The notes under the pieces were generated by a model. That model had not been told where the DNA came from and did no database searches. It saw nothing but the letters and a program-made list of their open reading frames with translations. Positions 42,087 through 52,279 of a stretch of 64,000 nucleotides of DNA are shown here, piece by piece. This DNA is from Parvivirga hydrogeniphila (GTDB lineage: Bacteria > Actinomycetota > Coriobacteriia > Anaerosomatales > Anaerosomataceae), in assembly GCF_023371205.1 (NCBI RefSeq), contig NZ_JAMCCO010000001.1:864662-928661 (forward strand), in the 5' to 3' direction. Position 1 is the stretch's first letter; every line of letters begins with the position of its first letter. Both the position numbers and the translations under genes were made by a program.

Positions 42087-43612
42087 CGCCAGGCCCCGTC
42101 GCGCTCATCATCATGGACGGGTTCGGGCTTGCGCCTCCAGGGCCGGGCAACGCCATCTCGCTCGCGCGCACGCCGAACCTCGACGCGCTCATGATGCGCT
42201 GGCCGTGGACGTCTCTGGCGTGCTCCGGCCTCGCGGTCGGTCTGCCAGAAGGCCAGATGGGCAACTCCGAGGTCGGCCACCTCAACATCGGCGCCGGCAG
42301 GGTCGTCTACCAGGAGCTCACGCGCATCTTCAAGGCGATCGAAGACGGGTCGCTGGAAGAGAACGAGGTCCTCGCGCACGCCATCGACGGGGCAGTGGCC
42401 GATGGTCGCGCCGTGCACTTCATGGGGCTGGTGTCCGACGGCGGGGTGCACAGCCACCAGGAGCACCTGTACGCGCTCGTGCGCATGGCGGCGAAACGTG
42501 GTGCGAGGCGGGTGTTCGTGCACGCGTTCCTTGACGGTCGTGACGTGCCGCCCTCCAGCGGCCTCGGGTACGTCCGTGCGCTCGAACGCGTGCTCGCCGA
42601 GGTCGGCGTCGGCGAGGTCGCGACCGTGATGGGCCGCTACTACGCGATGGATCGCGACCGGCGCTGGGAACGCGTCGAGCGCGCGTGGCGGGCGATGGTG
42701 CTTGGTGACGGCGTCCGGGTGTCGAGCGCGCAGGCCGCTATCGAAGCGTCGTACGCAGCCGGCGTCACAGACGAGTTCGTCGAGCCTGCCGTTGTGACGC
42801 GCGACGGCTCCCCCGTGGCCACTGTCGAAGACGGCGACACGGTCATCTTCTTCAACTTCCGGCCCGACAGGGCTCGCGAGATCACGCGTGCGTTCGTCGA
42901 TCCGGCATTCGATGGGTTCGAGCGTCCGTTGAGACCGCAGGTGCGCTTCGTCTGCCTCACCGAGTACGACCCGACGATCCCGGCCCCCATCGCGTTCGAG
43001 AAGGACCTCCCGTGCTGCGTGCTCGCCGACGTCATCGCTGAAGCGGGCCTTCGCCAGCTCCACATCGCCGAGACCGAGAAGTACGCGCACGTGACGTTCT
43101 TCTTGAACGGCGGAAAGGAGGCTCCGAAGCCGGGTGAGCAGCGGATCCTGGTGCCGAGCCCGAAGGTTCCCACGTACGATCTTCAGCCCGAGATGAGCGC
43201 ACCGGAGGTCACGAGACGGCTCGTGGAGGCGATCGATGCGAATGCCGCCGACTTCTACGTGGCGAACTACGCCAACTGCGACATGGTCGGCCACACGGGC
43301 GTCCTCGAAGCAGCCATTCGCGCAGTGGAAGCCGTCGACGACGGGGTGGGGCAGGTCGTCGCCGCAATCAGGGCGAAGGGCGGTTCGGCCATCGTCACAG
43401 CCGACCACGGCAACGCCGAGAAGATGCTCGACGAGGGCGGCGCCCCCTTCACCGCCCACACGTCGGACCCGGTGCCATTCATCGTGGCGGCCGATGGCGT
43501 GCGCTCCGTCCGTGAAGGGGGTATCTTGGCCGACGTGGCGCCAACGGTGGCCGACCTGATGGGACTCGACGCGCCTGCTGAGTGGACAGGGTGCTCGCTC
43601 GCAGAGCGGTGA
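42083..43612 (+). CDS. gpmI: 2,3-bisphosphoglycerate-independent phosphoglycerate mutase
   Basis: A 509-residue alkaline-phosphatase-superfamily enzyme. The first metal Asp is in LIIMDGFGLAP, the phosphoserine in MGNSEVGHLNIGAGRV, later metal ligands in NYANCDMVGHTG and ITADHGNAEKML. The interrupting domain includes HFMGLVSDGGVHSH and GRYYAMDRDRRWERV. Coupled to tpiA by overlap. It interconverts 3- and 2-phosphoglycerate; enolase is not in the window. Confidence 0.97.
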   Translation: MTPGPVALIIMDGFGLAPPGPGNAISLARTPNLDALMMRWPWTSLACSGLAVGLPEGQMGNSEVGHLNIGAGRVVYQELTRIFKAIEDGSLEENEVLAHAIDGAVADGRAVHFMGLVSDGGVHSHQEHLYALVRMAAKRGARRVFVHAFLDGRDVPPSSGLGYVRALERVLAEVGVGEVATVMGRYYAMDRDRRWERVERAWRAMVLGDGVRVSSAQAAIEASYAAGVTDEFVEPAVVTRDGSPVATVEDGDTVIFFNFRPDRAREITRAFVDPAFDGFERPLRPQVRFVCLTEYDPTIPAPIAFEKDLPCCVLADVIAEAGLRQLHIAETEKYAHVTFFLNGGKEAPKPGEQRILVPSPKVPTYDLQPEMSAPEVTRRLVEAIDANAADFYVANYANCDMVGHTGVLEAAIRAVEAVDDGVGQVVAAIRAKGGSAIVTADHGNAEKMLDEGGAPFTAHTSDPVPFIVAADGVRSVREGGILADVAPTVADLMGLDAPAEWTGCSLAER

Positions 43613-43624
43613 GCGTGTGTACGG

Positions 43625-43653
43625 TTGAGCGGTCGTGCAGGCATCGCTATACT
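43625..43653 (+). promoter_or_regulatory. secG promoter
   Basis: TTGAGC (43625-43630) and TATACT (43648-43653) with a 17-base spacer, in the gap between gpmI and secG. Four or five matches in each hexamer make this one of the clearer promoters here. Confidence 0.7.
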
Positions 43654-43701
43654 CAGTCAGCGCTTCGCGCCTCTGAGCGTCCGATCGAGAAGGAGCTTGC
43701 T

Positions 43702-43947
43702 GTGCAAGTCATCGCGTACATCGTCATCGCGCTGCACGTCATCAGCGCCATCGGCCTGATCATCTTCGTTCTTCTGCACTCGGGGAAAGGCACCGGACTG
43801 TCCACCATGCTAGGCGGAGCGATGCCATCGACGTCGACAGGCACCGGCATCATCGAGAAGAACCTCGATCGGATTACGGTCGGTTTCGGCATCCTGTACG
43901 CGGTCACGGCTGTCGTTCTCATGCTCGTATACAGGCCCATGGCCTGA
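43702..43947 (+). CDS. secG: Protein translocase subunit SecG
   Basis: 81 residues with two membrane segments (VIAYIVIALHVISAIGLIIF and VGFGILYAVTAVVLMLVYRP) flanking a Gly/Ser/Thr-rich loop (SGKGTGLSTMLGGAMPSTST). This is the standard SecG layout, an accessory part of the SecYEG channel. GTG 43702 has AAGGAG 8 bases upstream. Following gpmI is its usual position in Gram-positive genomes. Confidence 0.92.
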   Translation: MQVIAYIVIALHVISAIGLIIFVLLHSGKGTGLSTMLGGAMPSTSTGTGIIEKNLDRITVGFGILYAVTAVVLMLVYRPMA

Positions 43948-44139
43948 TCGGCGAGCTTTCCTTCTGTCTCGTCCAGGCCTCGGCGCCTCACCGATTCATG
44001 CCCCCTTGCCATTCTATGCAAAGAGGGCGACTATTAGTGTGTCAGAGCCGGCTTCGGCAGGTTTGGCGGTGTCCTGCGGAAGTCCAGCTGAAAGGGTATG
44101 GCAGGAATGTGGGTCCGTCGTTTCGAAGGGAGGCTGACA

Positions 44140-45801
44140 TTGTCAGAGCGATTGCGTAAGGTTCTCGCCGTGTCGCTCGCGGTCGTCCTCGCGCTCGGTG
44201 TCTCCGGGTTGGCCGGGTGCGCGAAGAAGACCGATGAAGGCACCGGCGGCGAGACGGGCGACAAGCCCGTCAAGGGGGGCACGTTGAGCTTCTATCTCAA
44301 CGAGCCCGCGTTCATCGACCCGTTCAATGCTCAGGAGAGCGAAGGCGTGCAGGTCGTGAGCGCAGTGTTCGACAGCCTGGTCGATTTCGACCCGATCACC
44401 TCCGAGATCAGGCCTGCGGCCGCTGAGAGCTGGGAGTCGAATGACGACGCGACGGTCTGGACCTTCCACCTCCGCAAGGGCGCGAAGTTCCACAACGGTC
44501 GCGAGGTCAAGGCCGAGGACTTCAAATACGCCTGGGAGCGCATCTGCAACCCGGAGAACAAGTCCGAGATCTCGTACCACCTGAGCGCCGTCAAGGGCTA
44601 CGACGAGATGCAGGAAGGCAAGGCCAAGGAGCTCGAGGGCGTAAAGGCCGTGGACGACTACACGCTTGAGGTGACCCTCAAGGAACCGTTCGCGGACTTC
44701 GAGTACGTCGTCGGCCACCCGGCGCTCGCTCCGGTGCCGAAAGAGGAGCTCGACACGCCTGAGAAGGCCAAGGCGTTCCTCGACAAGCCGATCGGCAACG
44801 GTCCGTTCATGATGGCGGAGCCGTGGGCCCACGACCAGGGCATCAAGATCGTACGGTTCGACGACTACTACGGCGAGCCGGCGTACCTCGATGGTGTCGA
44901 CTTCAAGATCTTCAAGGACGAGGAGACCGCGTTCCTGGAGTTCAAGGCCGGGAACCTGGACTTCACCTCGATTCCGAGCGGTCAGCTCAAGGCGACCATC
45001 GAGCAGTACGGCGAGAGCCCGGACGGGTACACCGTCGAGCCCGGCAAGCAGGTCCTGACCGGTCCCGAGCTCGCGGTCTACTACATCATCCTGAACAACA
45101 AGGACAAGGTCTTCAGCAACAAGACGGTCCGTCAGGCGTTCTCGTTGGCCGTCAACCGCCAGGCCATCGTGGACAGCGTCTTCGAGGGCACTCGCGATCC
45201 GGCGACCGGTATCGTGCCCAAGGGCGTTGTGGGGTACCAGGACGGCGCGTGGCCGTTCGCCAAGTACGACAAGGAGCAGGCAGCCAAGCTGCTCGCTGAC
45301 GCAGGCTATCCCGAGGGCAAGGGCCTGCCCGAGATCACTCTGTCGTTCAACAGCGGTTCTGGCCATGAGGCGATCATGGAGCTCATCTCCTCCGACCTGA
45401 AGGCTCTTGGCGTGAACGTCAAGCTGGACGGTCAGGAGTGGGCGCAGTACCTCGACAAGCTGGATGCCGGGGAGTTCCAGATGGGTCGTCTCGGCTGGAT
45501 CGCCGACTACCCGGTCATGGACAACTTCCTGTATCCGCTGTTCAACTCGACGAGCGCCGACAACCACTCGTTCTACGTGAACCCGCAGGTCGACTCGCTG
45601 ATCGCAGAGGCTCGCAAGACGCCTGACGCCGCCGCGCGCATCGAGAAGTACCGCGAGGCGGAGCGCATGATCGGCGAAGACGCCCCTGTCATCCCGATCG
45701 TGTTCTACAAGCACGGCCGTGTCGGCTCTGACCGCATCCGGGACTTCGTCTACGGCCCGATGGGCATCGCGGCCCTCGACAAGGCTTGGATCGCGCAGTA
45801 A
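44140..45801 (+). CDS. oppA: Oligopeptide ABC transporter substrate-binding lipoprotein
   Basis: A 553-residue family 5 binding protein. The N-terminus has a signal peptide and lipobox (VVLALGVSGLAGC), then GGTLSFYLNEPAFIDPFNAQ, WTFHLRKGAKFHNGREVKAE and the domain-II block TVRQAFSLAVNRQAIVDSVF. I placed the start at TTG 44140 because GGGAGG stands 6 bases before it; ATG 44098 is in frame but has no ribosome site and would precede the signal peptide with 14 odd residues. It is the first gene of an oppABCDF operon, probably lipid-anchored outside the membrane, capturing peptides. Confidence 0.9.
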   Translation: MSERLRKVLAVSLAVVLALGVSGLAGCAKKTDEGTGGETGDKPVKGGTLSFYLNEPAFIDPFNAQESEGVQVVSAVFDSLVDFDPITSEIRPAAAESWESNDDATVWTFHLRKGAKFHNGREVKAEDFKYAWERICNPENKSEISYHLSAVKGYDEMQEGKAKELEGVKAVDDYTLEVTLKEPFADFEYVVGHPALAPVPKEELDTPEKAKAFLDKPIGNGPFMMAEPWAHDQGIKIVRFDDYYGEPAYLDGVDFKIFKDEETAFLEFKAGNLDFTSIPSGQLKATIEQYGESPDGYTVEPGKQVLTGPELAVYYIILNNKDKVFSNKTVRQAFSLAVNRQAIVDSVFEGTRDPATGIVPKGVVGYQDGAWPFAKYDKEQAAKLLADAGYPEGKGLPEITLSFNSGSGHEAIMELISSDLKALGVNVKLDGQEWAQYLDKLDAGEFQMGRLGWIADYPVMDNFLYPLFNSTSADNHSFYVNPQVDSLIAEARKTPDAAARIEKYREAERMIGEDAPVIPIVFYKHGRVGSDRIRDFVYGPMGIAALDKAWIAQ

Positions 45802-45825
45802 CGGTACGTCGTACTCGACGCACAA

Positions 45826-45858
45826 GCGGGAGGATGCCTTGCGCGGGCATCCTCCCGC
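45826..45858 (+). terminator. Strong hairpin between oppA and oppB
   Basis: A perfect 13-base stem, GCGGGAGGATGCC (45826-45838) against GGCATCCTCCCGC (45846-45858), loop TTGCGCG. No T-run. Such intercistronic hairpins after binding-protein genes protect the upstream message and lower expression of the permease genes. Confidence 0.75.
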
Positions 45859-45913
45859 CAGTTGCGGCCGCGGGCGCGAGGCCCAGCGGCCCACGGACTA
45901 GTTAGGCAGCCAG

Positions 45914-46885
45914 ATGCTCAAGTACATCGTGAGGCGCATCGTGCAGATGGTGCCGGTGTTCTTCGGCGTCACCATCCTGCTGTTCATCCTGCGCGCACCC
46001 GGCGTGCTGCCGGGCGATCCCATACGGATGATCACGGGCGAGAAGGCCATCTCCCCAGCGCTGTACAACCAGTTGGTGAAGGAGAACGGCCTCGACAAAC
46101 CGCTTCCCGTGCAGTACGTCACCTATCTTGGAAAACTTTTCAAGGGCGATCTCGGACGCTCGTACCAGAAAGACCGCCCTGTGGTTGAGATATTCGCCGA
46201 CAAGTATCCCAACACGATCCGTCTCGCGCTTGCGGCCATCGTGCTCGAGATCGTGATCGGCATCGGCGCCGGCATCATATCGGCCATCAAACAGTACTCG
46301 TTCTTGGACATCCTGGTGACGCTGTCGACGTCGATCCTCGTGTCGGTGCCCGTGTTCTGGCTCGGCATGATGTTCCAGGTGTTCTTCGGCATCAAGCTGA
46401 AGGAGTGGACCGGGGGCTCCGTCTTCCTGCCGATGTCGGGCATGGGCTCCCCACCTGACTTCGCGCACCTCGTCTTGCCTGCGGTGACGCTCGCGTCTGT
46501 CTCGACGGCGTACGCCGCGCGCATCATGCGCAGCCAGCTGCTCGAGGTGATGGGTCAGGACTACATCCGCACTGCAGTCGCGAAGGGCCTAAGCGACCGA
46601 GCGGTCGTCTTCAAACACGCGCTCAAGAACGCGCTCATCCCGGTCGTGACCTTCATCGGCCTCGATCTCGGCGCGATGATGAGCGGCGCGATCCTCACGG
46701 AGACGATCTTCAACTGGCCAGGTGTGGGCCTGGAGATCTACTTCGCTATACAGCAGCGCGATTGGCCGATCGTCATGGGCGGCGTCATCATCGTCGTGTT
46801 CGCCGTGATGATCATCAATCTTGTCGTCGACATCTCGTACGCCTTCCTGGATCCGCGGATCCGCTACGGCGAGCCGGCGAAGTGA
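45914..46885 (+). CDS. oppB: Oligopeptide ABC transporter permease OppB
   Basis: 323 residues, about six membrane segments. N-terminal MLKYIVRRIVQMVPVFFGVT is typical of OppB/DppB; the EAA loop is in GQDYIRTAVAKGLSDRAVVF and the family-ending ETIFNWPGVGLEIYFAI follows. It pairs with OppC to form the channel. The ribosome site is weak. Confidence 0.94.
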   Translation: MLKYIVRRIVQMVPVFFGVTILLFILRAPGVLPGDPIRMITGEKAISPALYNQLVKENGLDKPLPVQYVTYLGKLFKGDLGRSYQKDRPVVEIFADKYPNTIRLALAAIVLEIVIGIGAGIISAIKQYSFLDILVTLSTSILVSVPVFWLGMMFQVFFGIKLKEWTGGSVFLPMSGMGSPPDFAHLVLPAVTLASVSTAYAARIMRSQLLEVMGQDYIRTAVAKGLSDRAVVFKHALKNALIPVVTFIGLDLGAMMSGAILTETIFNWPGVGLEIYFAIQQRDWPIVMGGVIIVVFAVMIINLVVDISYAFLDPRIRYGEPAK

Positions 46886-46898
46886 GGGGGTGGCGAGC

Positions 46899-47888
46899 GT
46901 GAGCGACCGACATGTCCACGACCCTCTCGCGGAGGAGGGCCACCCCGTGAAGGATTTCCGGTCCGGCGTTCCAGCGACGCCGCCCACCGAAGACGTGCCT
47001 GCAGCATCTCTTGCATCGCGCAGCAGCCGCACGCTGTGGGGAGATGCGTGGCACCGTCTGCGCCGGAACAAGCTCGCGATGGCGGGCCTCGTGTGGGTCT
47101 TCATCATGATCATCGTCGCGGTGAGCGCTGACCTTTGGGTCCCGCAGCGGTACGGCGATCCCGAGTACATCGACACCACGACAGTGAGCCAGCGGATGCT
47201 GCTTGCGCCGAGCGCCCAGCACCCGTTCGGGACCGACCGGCTCGGAAGGGACATCTTCGCGCGCGTCGTGTACGGCTCGAGGATCTCGCTCGCGGTCGGC
47301 GTGATCGCGGTGTCCATCGAGGTCATCATCGGCCTTGTCCTCGGCGCGTTGGCCGCGTACTACGGGAAGCTTTGGGACTCGATCATCATGCGGATAGCCG
47401 ATGTGTTCCTCGCGTTCCCGTACATCCTGTTCGCGATCGCGCTCATCGCGGTCCTCGGCAAGGGCTTCATCAACGTCTTCATCGCCATCGGCATCCTCGG
47501 ATGGCCGTCGATCGCCCGTGTCTTCCGTGGCTCGATCCTTTCTGTGAAGGAGAACGAGTACGTGGACGCTGCGCGCGCTCTCGGTGCGTCGGACCTGCGG
47601 ATCATGATGCGGCACATCATGCCGAACGCGATCGCGCCGATCATCGTGTACGGGACGATGAGCATCGGCGGCGCCATTCTCACGGAAGCGGCGCTGTCGT
47701 TCCTCGGCATGGGCGTGCAGCCGCCGACGCCCTCGTGGGGGCTCATGCTGTCTGAGGCGCGGGCGTTCATGTTCACCGCGCCGTGGATCATGATCTATCC
47801 GGGCTTCGCCATCCTCACCACCGTGCTTGCGTTCGTGCTGCTCGGCGATGGCCTGCGCGACGCCCTCGACGTGAAGATGAAGGACTGA
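46899..47888 (+). CDS. oppC: Oligopeptide ABC transporter permease OppC
   Basis: 329 residues. A cytoplasmic N-terminal stretch of about 60 residues (SLASRSSRTLWGDAWHRLRR) leads to six membrane segments. Characteristic blocks are HPFGTDRLGRDIFARVVYGS and the EAA loop EYVDAARALGASDLRIMMRH, with ILTEAALSFLGMGVQPPTPS near the end. GTG 46899 follows GAGGGGG by about 8 bases; GTG 46890 is an alternative in the same frame. Confidence 0.94.
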   Translation: MSDRHVHDPLAEEGHPVKDFRSGVPATPPTEDVPAASLASRSSRTLWGDAWHRLRRNKLAMAGLVWVFIMIIVAVSADLWVPQRYGDPEYIDTTTVSQRMLLAPSAQHPFGTDRLGRDIFARVVYGSRISLAVGVIAVSIEVIIGLVLGALAAYYGKLWDSIIMRIADVFLAFPYILFAIALIAVLGKGFINVFIAIGILGWPSIARVFRGSILSVKENEYVDAARALGASDLRIMMRHIMPNAIAPIIVYGTMSIGGAILTEAALSFLGMGVQPPTPSWGLMLSEARAFMFTAPWIMIYPGFAILTTVLAFVLLGDGLRDALDVKMKD

Positions 47889-47891
47889 GCG

Positions 47892-48904
<1,013 letters not shown>

Positions 48905-48908
<4 letters not shown>

Positions 48909-49951
48909 GCACGATCCTCTCTGTCAGGAACCTGAAGAAGTACTTCCCGGTCGAGCAAGGCGTTCTGCTTTCGCGCATCGGCGCTCACGTGAGCGCCGTC
49001 GACGACGTGTCCTTCGACGTGGAGCAGGGGGAGACCCTTGGCCTCGTCGGTGAGTCGGGATGCGGGAAGTCCACCACCGGCCGCTGCATCATCCGCTTGC
49101 TCGAGCCGACGGCGGGAGAGATCGAGTTCGAGGGCAAGGACGTCTTGAAGCTTCGCGGCAAGGACCTCAAGGCGTTCCGGCGCGACGTGCAGATCATCTT
49201 CCAGGACCCGTATGCGTCGCTGAACCCCCGCATGACGGTCGGCGAGATCGTCACGGAGCCGCTCGTCATCCACGGCATCGGCACCAAGCTCGAGCAGCGG
49301 AGGCGCGCGCAGGAGCTGCTCGAAGTCGTCGGTCTGAGCCCCGAGCACATCAATCGGTATCCGCACGAGTTCTCTGGCGGTCAGCGGCAGCGCATCGGTG
49401 TCGCGCGAGCGCTCGCGTTGAATCCGAAGCTGATCGTGTGCGACGAGCCGGTCTCGGCGCTGGACGTGTCCATCCAGGCGCAGATCATCAACCTGCTCGA
49501 GAAGCTGCAAGACGAGTTCGGCCTCACGTACCTGTTCATCGCACACGACCTGTCGGTCGTCCGGCACATCTCCGACAGGATCGCCGTGATGTACCTGGGC
49601 AAGATGATCGAGATCGGCGACTGGAAGGGCCTGTACGACGAGCCGCACCACCCGTACACGCAGTCGCTGCTGTCCGCGGTACCGGTCCCGGACCCTGAGA
49701 GGCAGCGTCAGCGCACCCGCATCATCCTGGAAGGTGACGTTCCGAGCCCGATCAATCCGCCGAGCGGATGCCGCTTCCACACTCGCTGCCCCATCGCCGA
49801 GTTCCCGCTGTGCAAGGAGCAGGAGCCGGAGCTTCGGGAGGTCGCGCCCGGGCACAAGGTCGCGTGCCACTTCGCGGCTCCGAATCCCATACCGCCGGAG
49901 AAGCAGAAGCGGAGCGTCGCTGCGCTCGACGCCGATCCATCGAACGGCTAG
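48905..49951 (+). CDS. oppF: Oligopeptide ABC transporter ATPase OppF
   Basis: 348 residues. Walker [21 protein letters not shown], signature [20 protein letters not shown], Walker [21 protein letters not shown], and the C-terminal [20 protein letters not shown] extension. It dimerises with OppD. It starts with GTG 48905 inside the oppD stop. Last gene of the operon; no terminator hairpin was found before the tRNA. Confidence 0.95.
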
Positions 49952-49989
49952 GAAGAGCGCACGAACATCTGGAACGCACGAATCGGTTC

Positions 49990-49998
49990 TGATACACT
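49990..49998 (+). promoter_or_regulatory. Extended -10 promoter of tRNA-Leu
   Basis: TGATACACT (extended -10 with TACACT at 49993-49998) lies 30 bases before the tRNA. No -35 of quality seen. Confidence 0.45.
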
Positions 49999-50027
49999 TC
50001 CCTTCGCTGTCCTTCGGACAGCCGTTC

Positions 50028-50114
50028 GTCGGAGTGGCGGAATGGCAGACGCGCTAGGTTGAGGGCCTAGTGTCCACTTAGGACGTGTGGGTTCAACTCC
50101 CACCTCCGACACCA
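50028..50114 (+). tRNA. tRNA-Leu (anticodon GAG)
   Basis: An 87-base class II tRNA. The acceptor stem GTCGGAG pairs with CTCCGAC, the anticodon loop TTGAGGG sits in a CTAGG/CCTAG stem with anticodon GAG (reads CUC/CUU), a long variable arm (TGTCC-ACTT-AGGAC) is present, and the T arm has GGGTTCAACTCCC. CCA is encoded at 50112-50114. Confidence 0.97.
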
Positions 50115-50123
50115 GAGACGAAG

Positions 50124-50151
50124 ACGGGCGGCTCCTCGCGGGGCCGCCCGT
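50124..50151. terminator. Terminator after tRNA-Leu / phosphatase gene
   Basis: ACGGGCGGC (50124-50132) pairs with GCCGCCCGT (50143-50151). It is placed between the tRNA and the end of the convergent phosphatase gene, and may serve both. Confidence 0.6.
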
Positions 50152-50173
50152 TCGCATCATCGAGGCAGCGGCG

Positions 50174-52192
50174 CTACCGGGGCGCTTCTTCCAGCCGGAG
50201 CGCCACGATCGCGATGTCGTCCACGTGCGTGCCGTCTGCGTGCGCTGTGACGGCATCAAGCAGCATCTCGGCGATGGCCTGTGGATCGACGAGACGTGCG
50301 CTGTCGAGCACCTCGCGGACCCGCCATTCGCCGAAGGGCTCCTGTCCGCGACGAGCGTCGAGCACACCGTCGCTGAACATCACGAGGACCTCGCCGTCCG
50401 TCAGAGGAAGACTGAACTGCTCGTACTCGGTCTCTGGGAACATGCCGAGCGGCAGGTTGCGGACGGCGTCGTGCTCGACGCAGCCGTCCAGGGTGCAGAT
50501 CACTGGGTCGGGATGGCCGGCGCTGGCCGCGGTGAACGTGCCGCCTTGCACGTCTATCACGCCGAAGATCGCCGTTGCGAACGCTTCATCTGGAAGGAGC
50601 CGAGCGAGCACGTCGTTCGCCGCAGCCATGACGCGCGCGGGAGAAGGTTCGCGCAGCGCGAGCGCGTGGAAAGCGGTCCGCGTCACGAAGCTCGAGACGG
50701 CGGCGTCGATGCCCTTGCCGGACACGTCGCCCATGAGGACGGCGTGGCGCCCGTCAGCGAGCGAGAACGCGTCGTAGAAGTCGCCTCCTATCTTCGCGAT
50801 ACGGTCGGCGGACCGGTACACGTGGCCGAGCTGCACGCCCGGAAGGGCGTCCGGCATCGTGAGGATCGCGCTGCGCAGAGCATCGGCGACCCGGGACTGC
50901 GCGGACTGCATGCGATCGTTCGATATCGCGAGGCCGAGCGAGGTCGCGAGCCTGGCAGAGAAGCCGCGGTCCTGCTCGCTGAATCCGGCACGTCCGCGCC
51001 GCTTGATGAACGTCAGGGCGCCGAACACCTCGTTCCGAGCGACGAGCGGAGCAACGAGGAGCGAGGTCACCCCGAACCGCGAGACGAACTCTCTGTCGAC
51101 GCGCGGATCGAGGGCGGGCTCGTTGACGATCACGGGCGAGCGCTTCTCGTGCGCGAGAAGAAGGTGGTGCGCGGATGGGCCCTCGCGCCGCATGCCGATC
51201 ACCGTGCGGTCGAATCCGTACGCGTGCGTCACGACCCAGCCGCCACCGCGTTTCGCCGTGAGAGCGGCGCCGTCGGCTCCCATGGCGTTCGCGCCGAGCT
51301 CGAGCGCGCGCTCGATCACGGCGTCGAGCGGCTCAGCCCGCGCGATCATCGTGCTCACGGCAAGCATCGCGTCGCTGCGCTCCTTGGCGGAGCGCAGCGC
51401 CCGGTCGGTCTCTTCGAGCTGCGCGTTGCGAAGGCTGATCTCCCGGAACAGCGTCGCTTGGGGCTGCTCGAGCACCGAGACGACGACGGCGCGGTACAGC
51501 GCGTAGGCCGCAGCGATGCGGACGACGTGGCCCACGACGTGGGACGCAGAGCCCGGGTCTCCGCCGAGCGCAAAGAGGGTCTCTGCGGCCGCAGCGAGGC
51601 CGACCGCCCAGAGCAGCCTGCGACCGACCGCCGGAGCGAACGCCGCCTTGCTGCTCCAGAAACGGTAGAGCGCCACGAGCAGCGCCACGACGATCGCCGC
51701 ATCGATGGCGGCCGTCAGCGGGTCCGCGCTGAGCGGCAAGCGGTTCGTGGCGGCCGCGCCCACCACGACTCCGGTCGCGATCGTGCTCGCCGCGAGCGCC
51801 TTCCAGGCGGCGGGCCTCGTCTGCTCGAACCACGACGCCGCCAGCAGCGCTGCTGCCTGCAAGAAGCGTGCGGCGATCCAGAGCTGTGCCGAGAAGCCCT
51901 GTGCCGTGCTGGTGATGAGCCCGATCTCCACGTACGAAAGGAGATGTAGTGCGCCGACAGCAGCGATGGGCGCTGCCGAGGTGCCTATCACGACGAGCGC
52001 ACCGTCGTCGAGGTGCCGCCTGGAGTGCCACACGACCGTGAACAGAGCGAACTGCACAGCGATGGCGAAGATCTCGGCAAGAGTGTGGAACAGGCCGTAG
52101 CTGTACAGCAGCGTCGACAGCAATGCGGACAGCGCAATGGCTCCGGGAAGGTAGCCCGCCAGTGCACCGGCTTTGCTCGCCATTCGGTCCAT
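50174..52192 (-). CDS. Membrane sensor with GAF and SpoIIE/PP2C phosphatase domains
   Basis: 672 residues. Residues 1-245 hold about seven membrane segments in a MASE-like sensor block (ALSALLSTLLYSYGLFHTLA at the start). A GAF domain follows (about 285-430; VIERALELGANAMGADGAAL to LVAPLVARNEVFGALTFIKR). The PP2C/SpoIIE phosphatase occupies about 460-672, with metal Asps in IAKIGGDFYDAF and VLMGDVSGKGIDAAV and the late VMFSDGVLDAR and HVDDIAIVAL. Such proteins dephosphorylate anti-anti-sigma factors in partner-switching cascades. No STAS or RsbW-type partner is near, so the target is unknown. Confidence 0.87.
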   Translation of the reverse strand: MDRMASKAGALAGYLPGAIALSALLSTLLYSYGLFHTLAEIFAIAVQFALFTVVWHSRRHLDDGALVVIGTSAAPIAAVGALHLLSYVEIGLITSTAQGFSAQLWIAARFLQAAALLAASWFEQTRPAAWKALAASTIATGVVVGAAATNRLPLSADPLTAAIDAAIVVALLVALYRFWSSKAAFAPAVGRRLLWAVGLAAAAETLFALGGDPGSASHVVGHVVRIAAAYALYRAVVVSVLEQPQATLFREISLRNAQLEETDRALRSAKERSDAMLAVSTMIARAEPLDAVIERALELGANAMGADGAALTAKRGGGWVVTHAYGFDRTVIGMRREGPSAHHLLLAHEKRSPVIVNEPALDPRVDREFVSRFGVTSLLVAPLVARNEVFGALTFIKRRGRAGFSEQDRGFSARLATSLGLAISNDRMQSAQSRVADALRSAILTMPDALPGVQLGHVYRSADRIAKIGGDFYDAFSLADGRHAVLMGDVSGKGIDAAVSSFVTRTAFHALALREPSPARVMAAANDVLARLLPDEAFATAIFGVIDVQGGTFTAASAGHPDPVICTLDGCVEHDAVRNLPLGMFPETEYEQFSLPLTDGEVLVMFSDGVLDARRGQEPFGEWRVREVLDSARLVDPQAIAEMLLDAVTAHADGTHVDDIAIVALRLEEAPR

Positions 52193-52279
52193 GCCCGGAT
52201 TCTACCAGCCGCGGAGCCGTACCGCCGAGCCGTTGTCGGCGTGTGCCGGTATACTGTCGTCGTCTGCTCAAGGAGGCGT

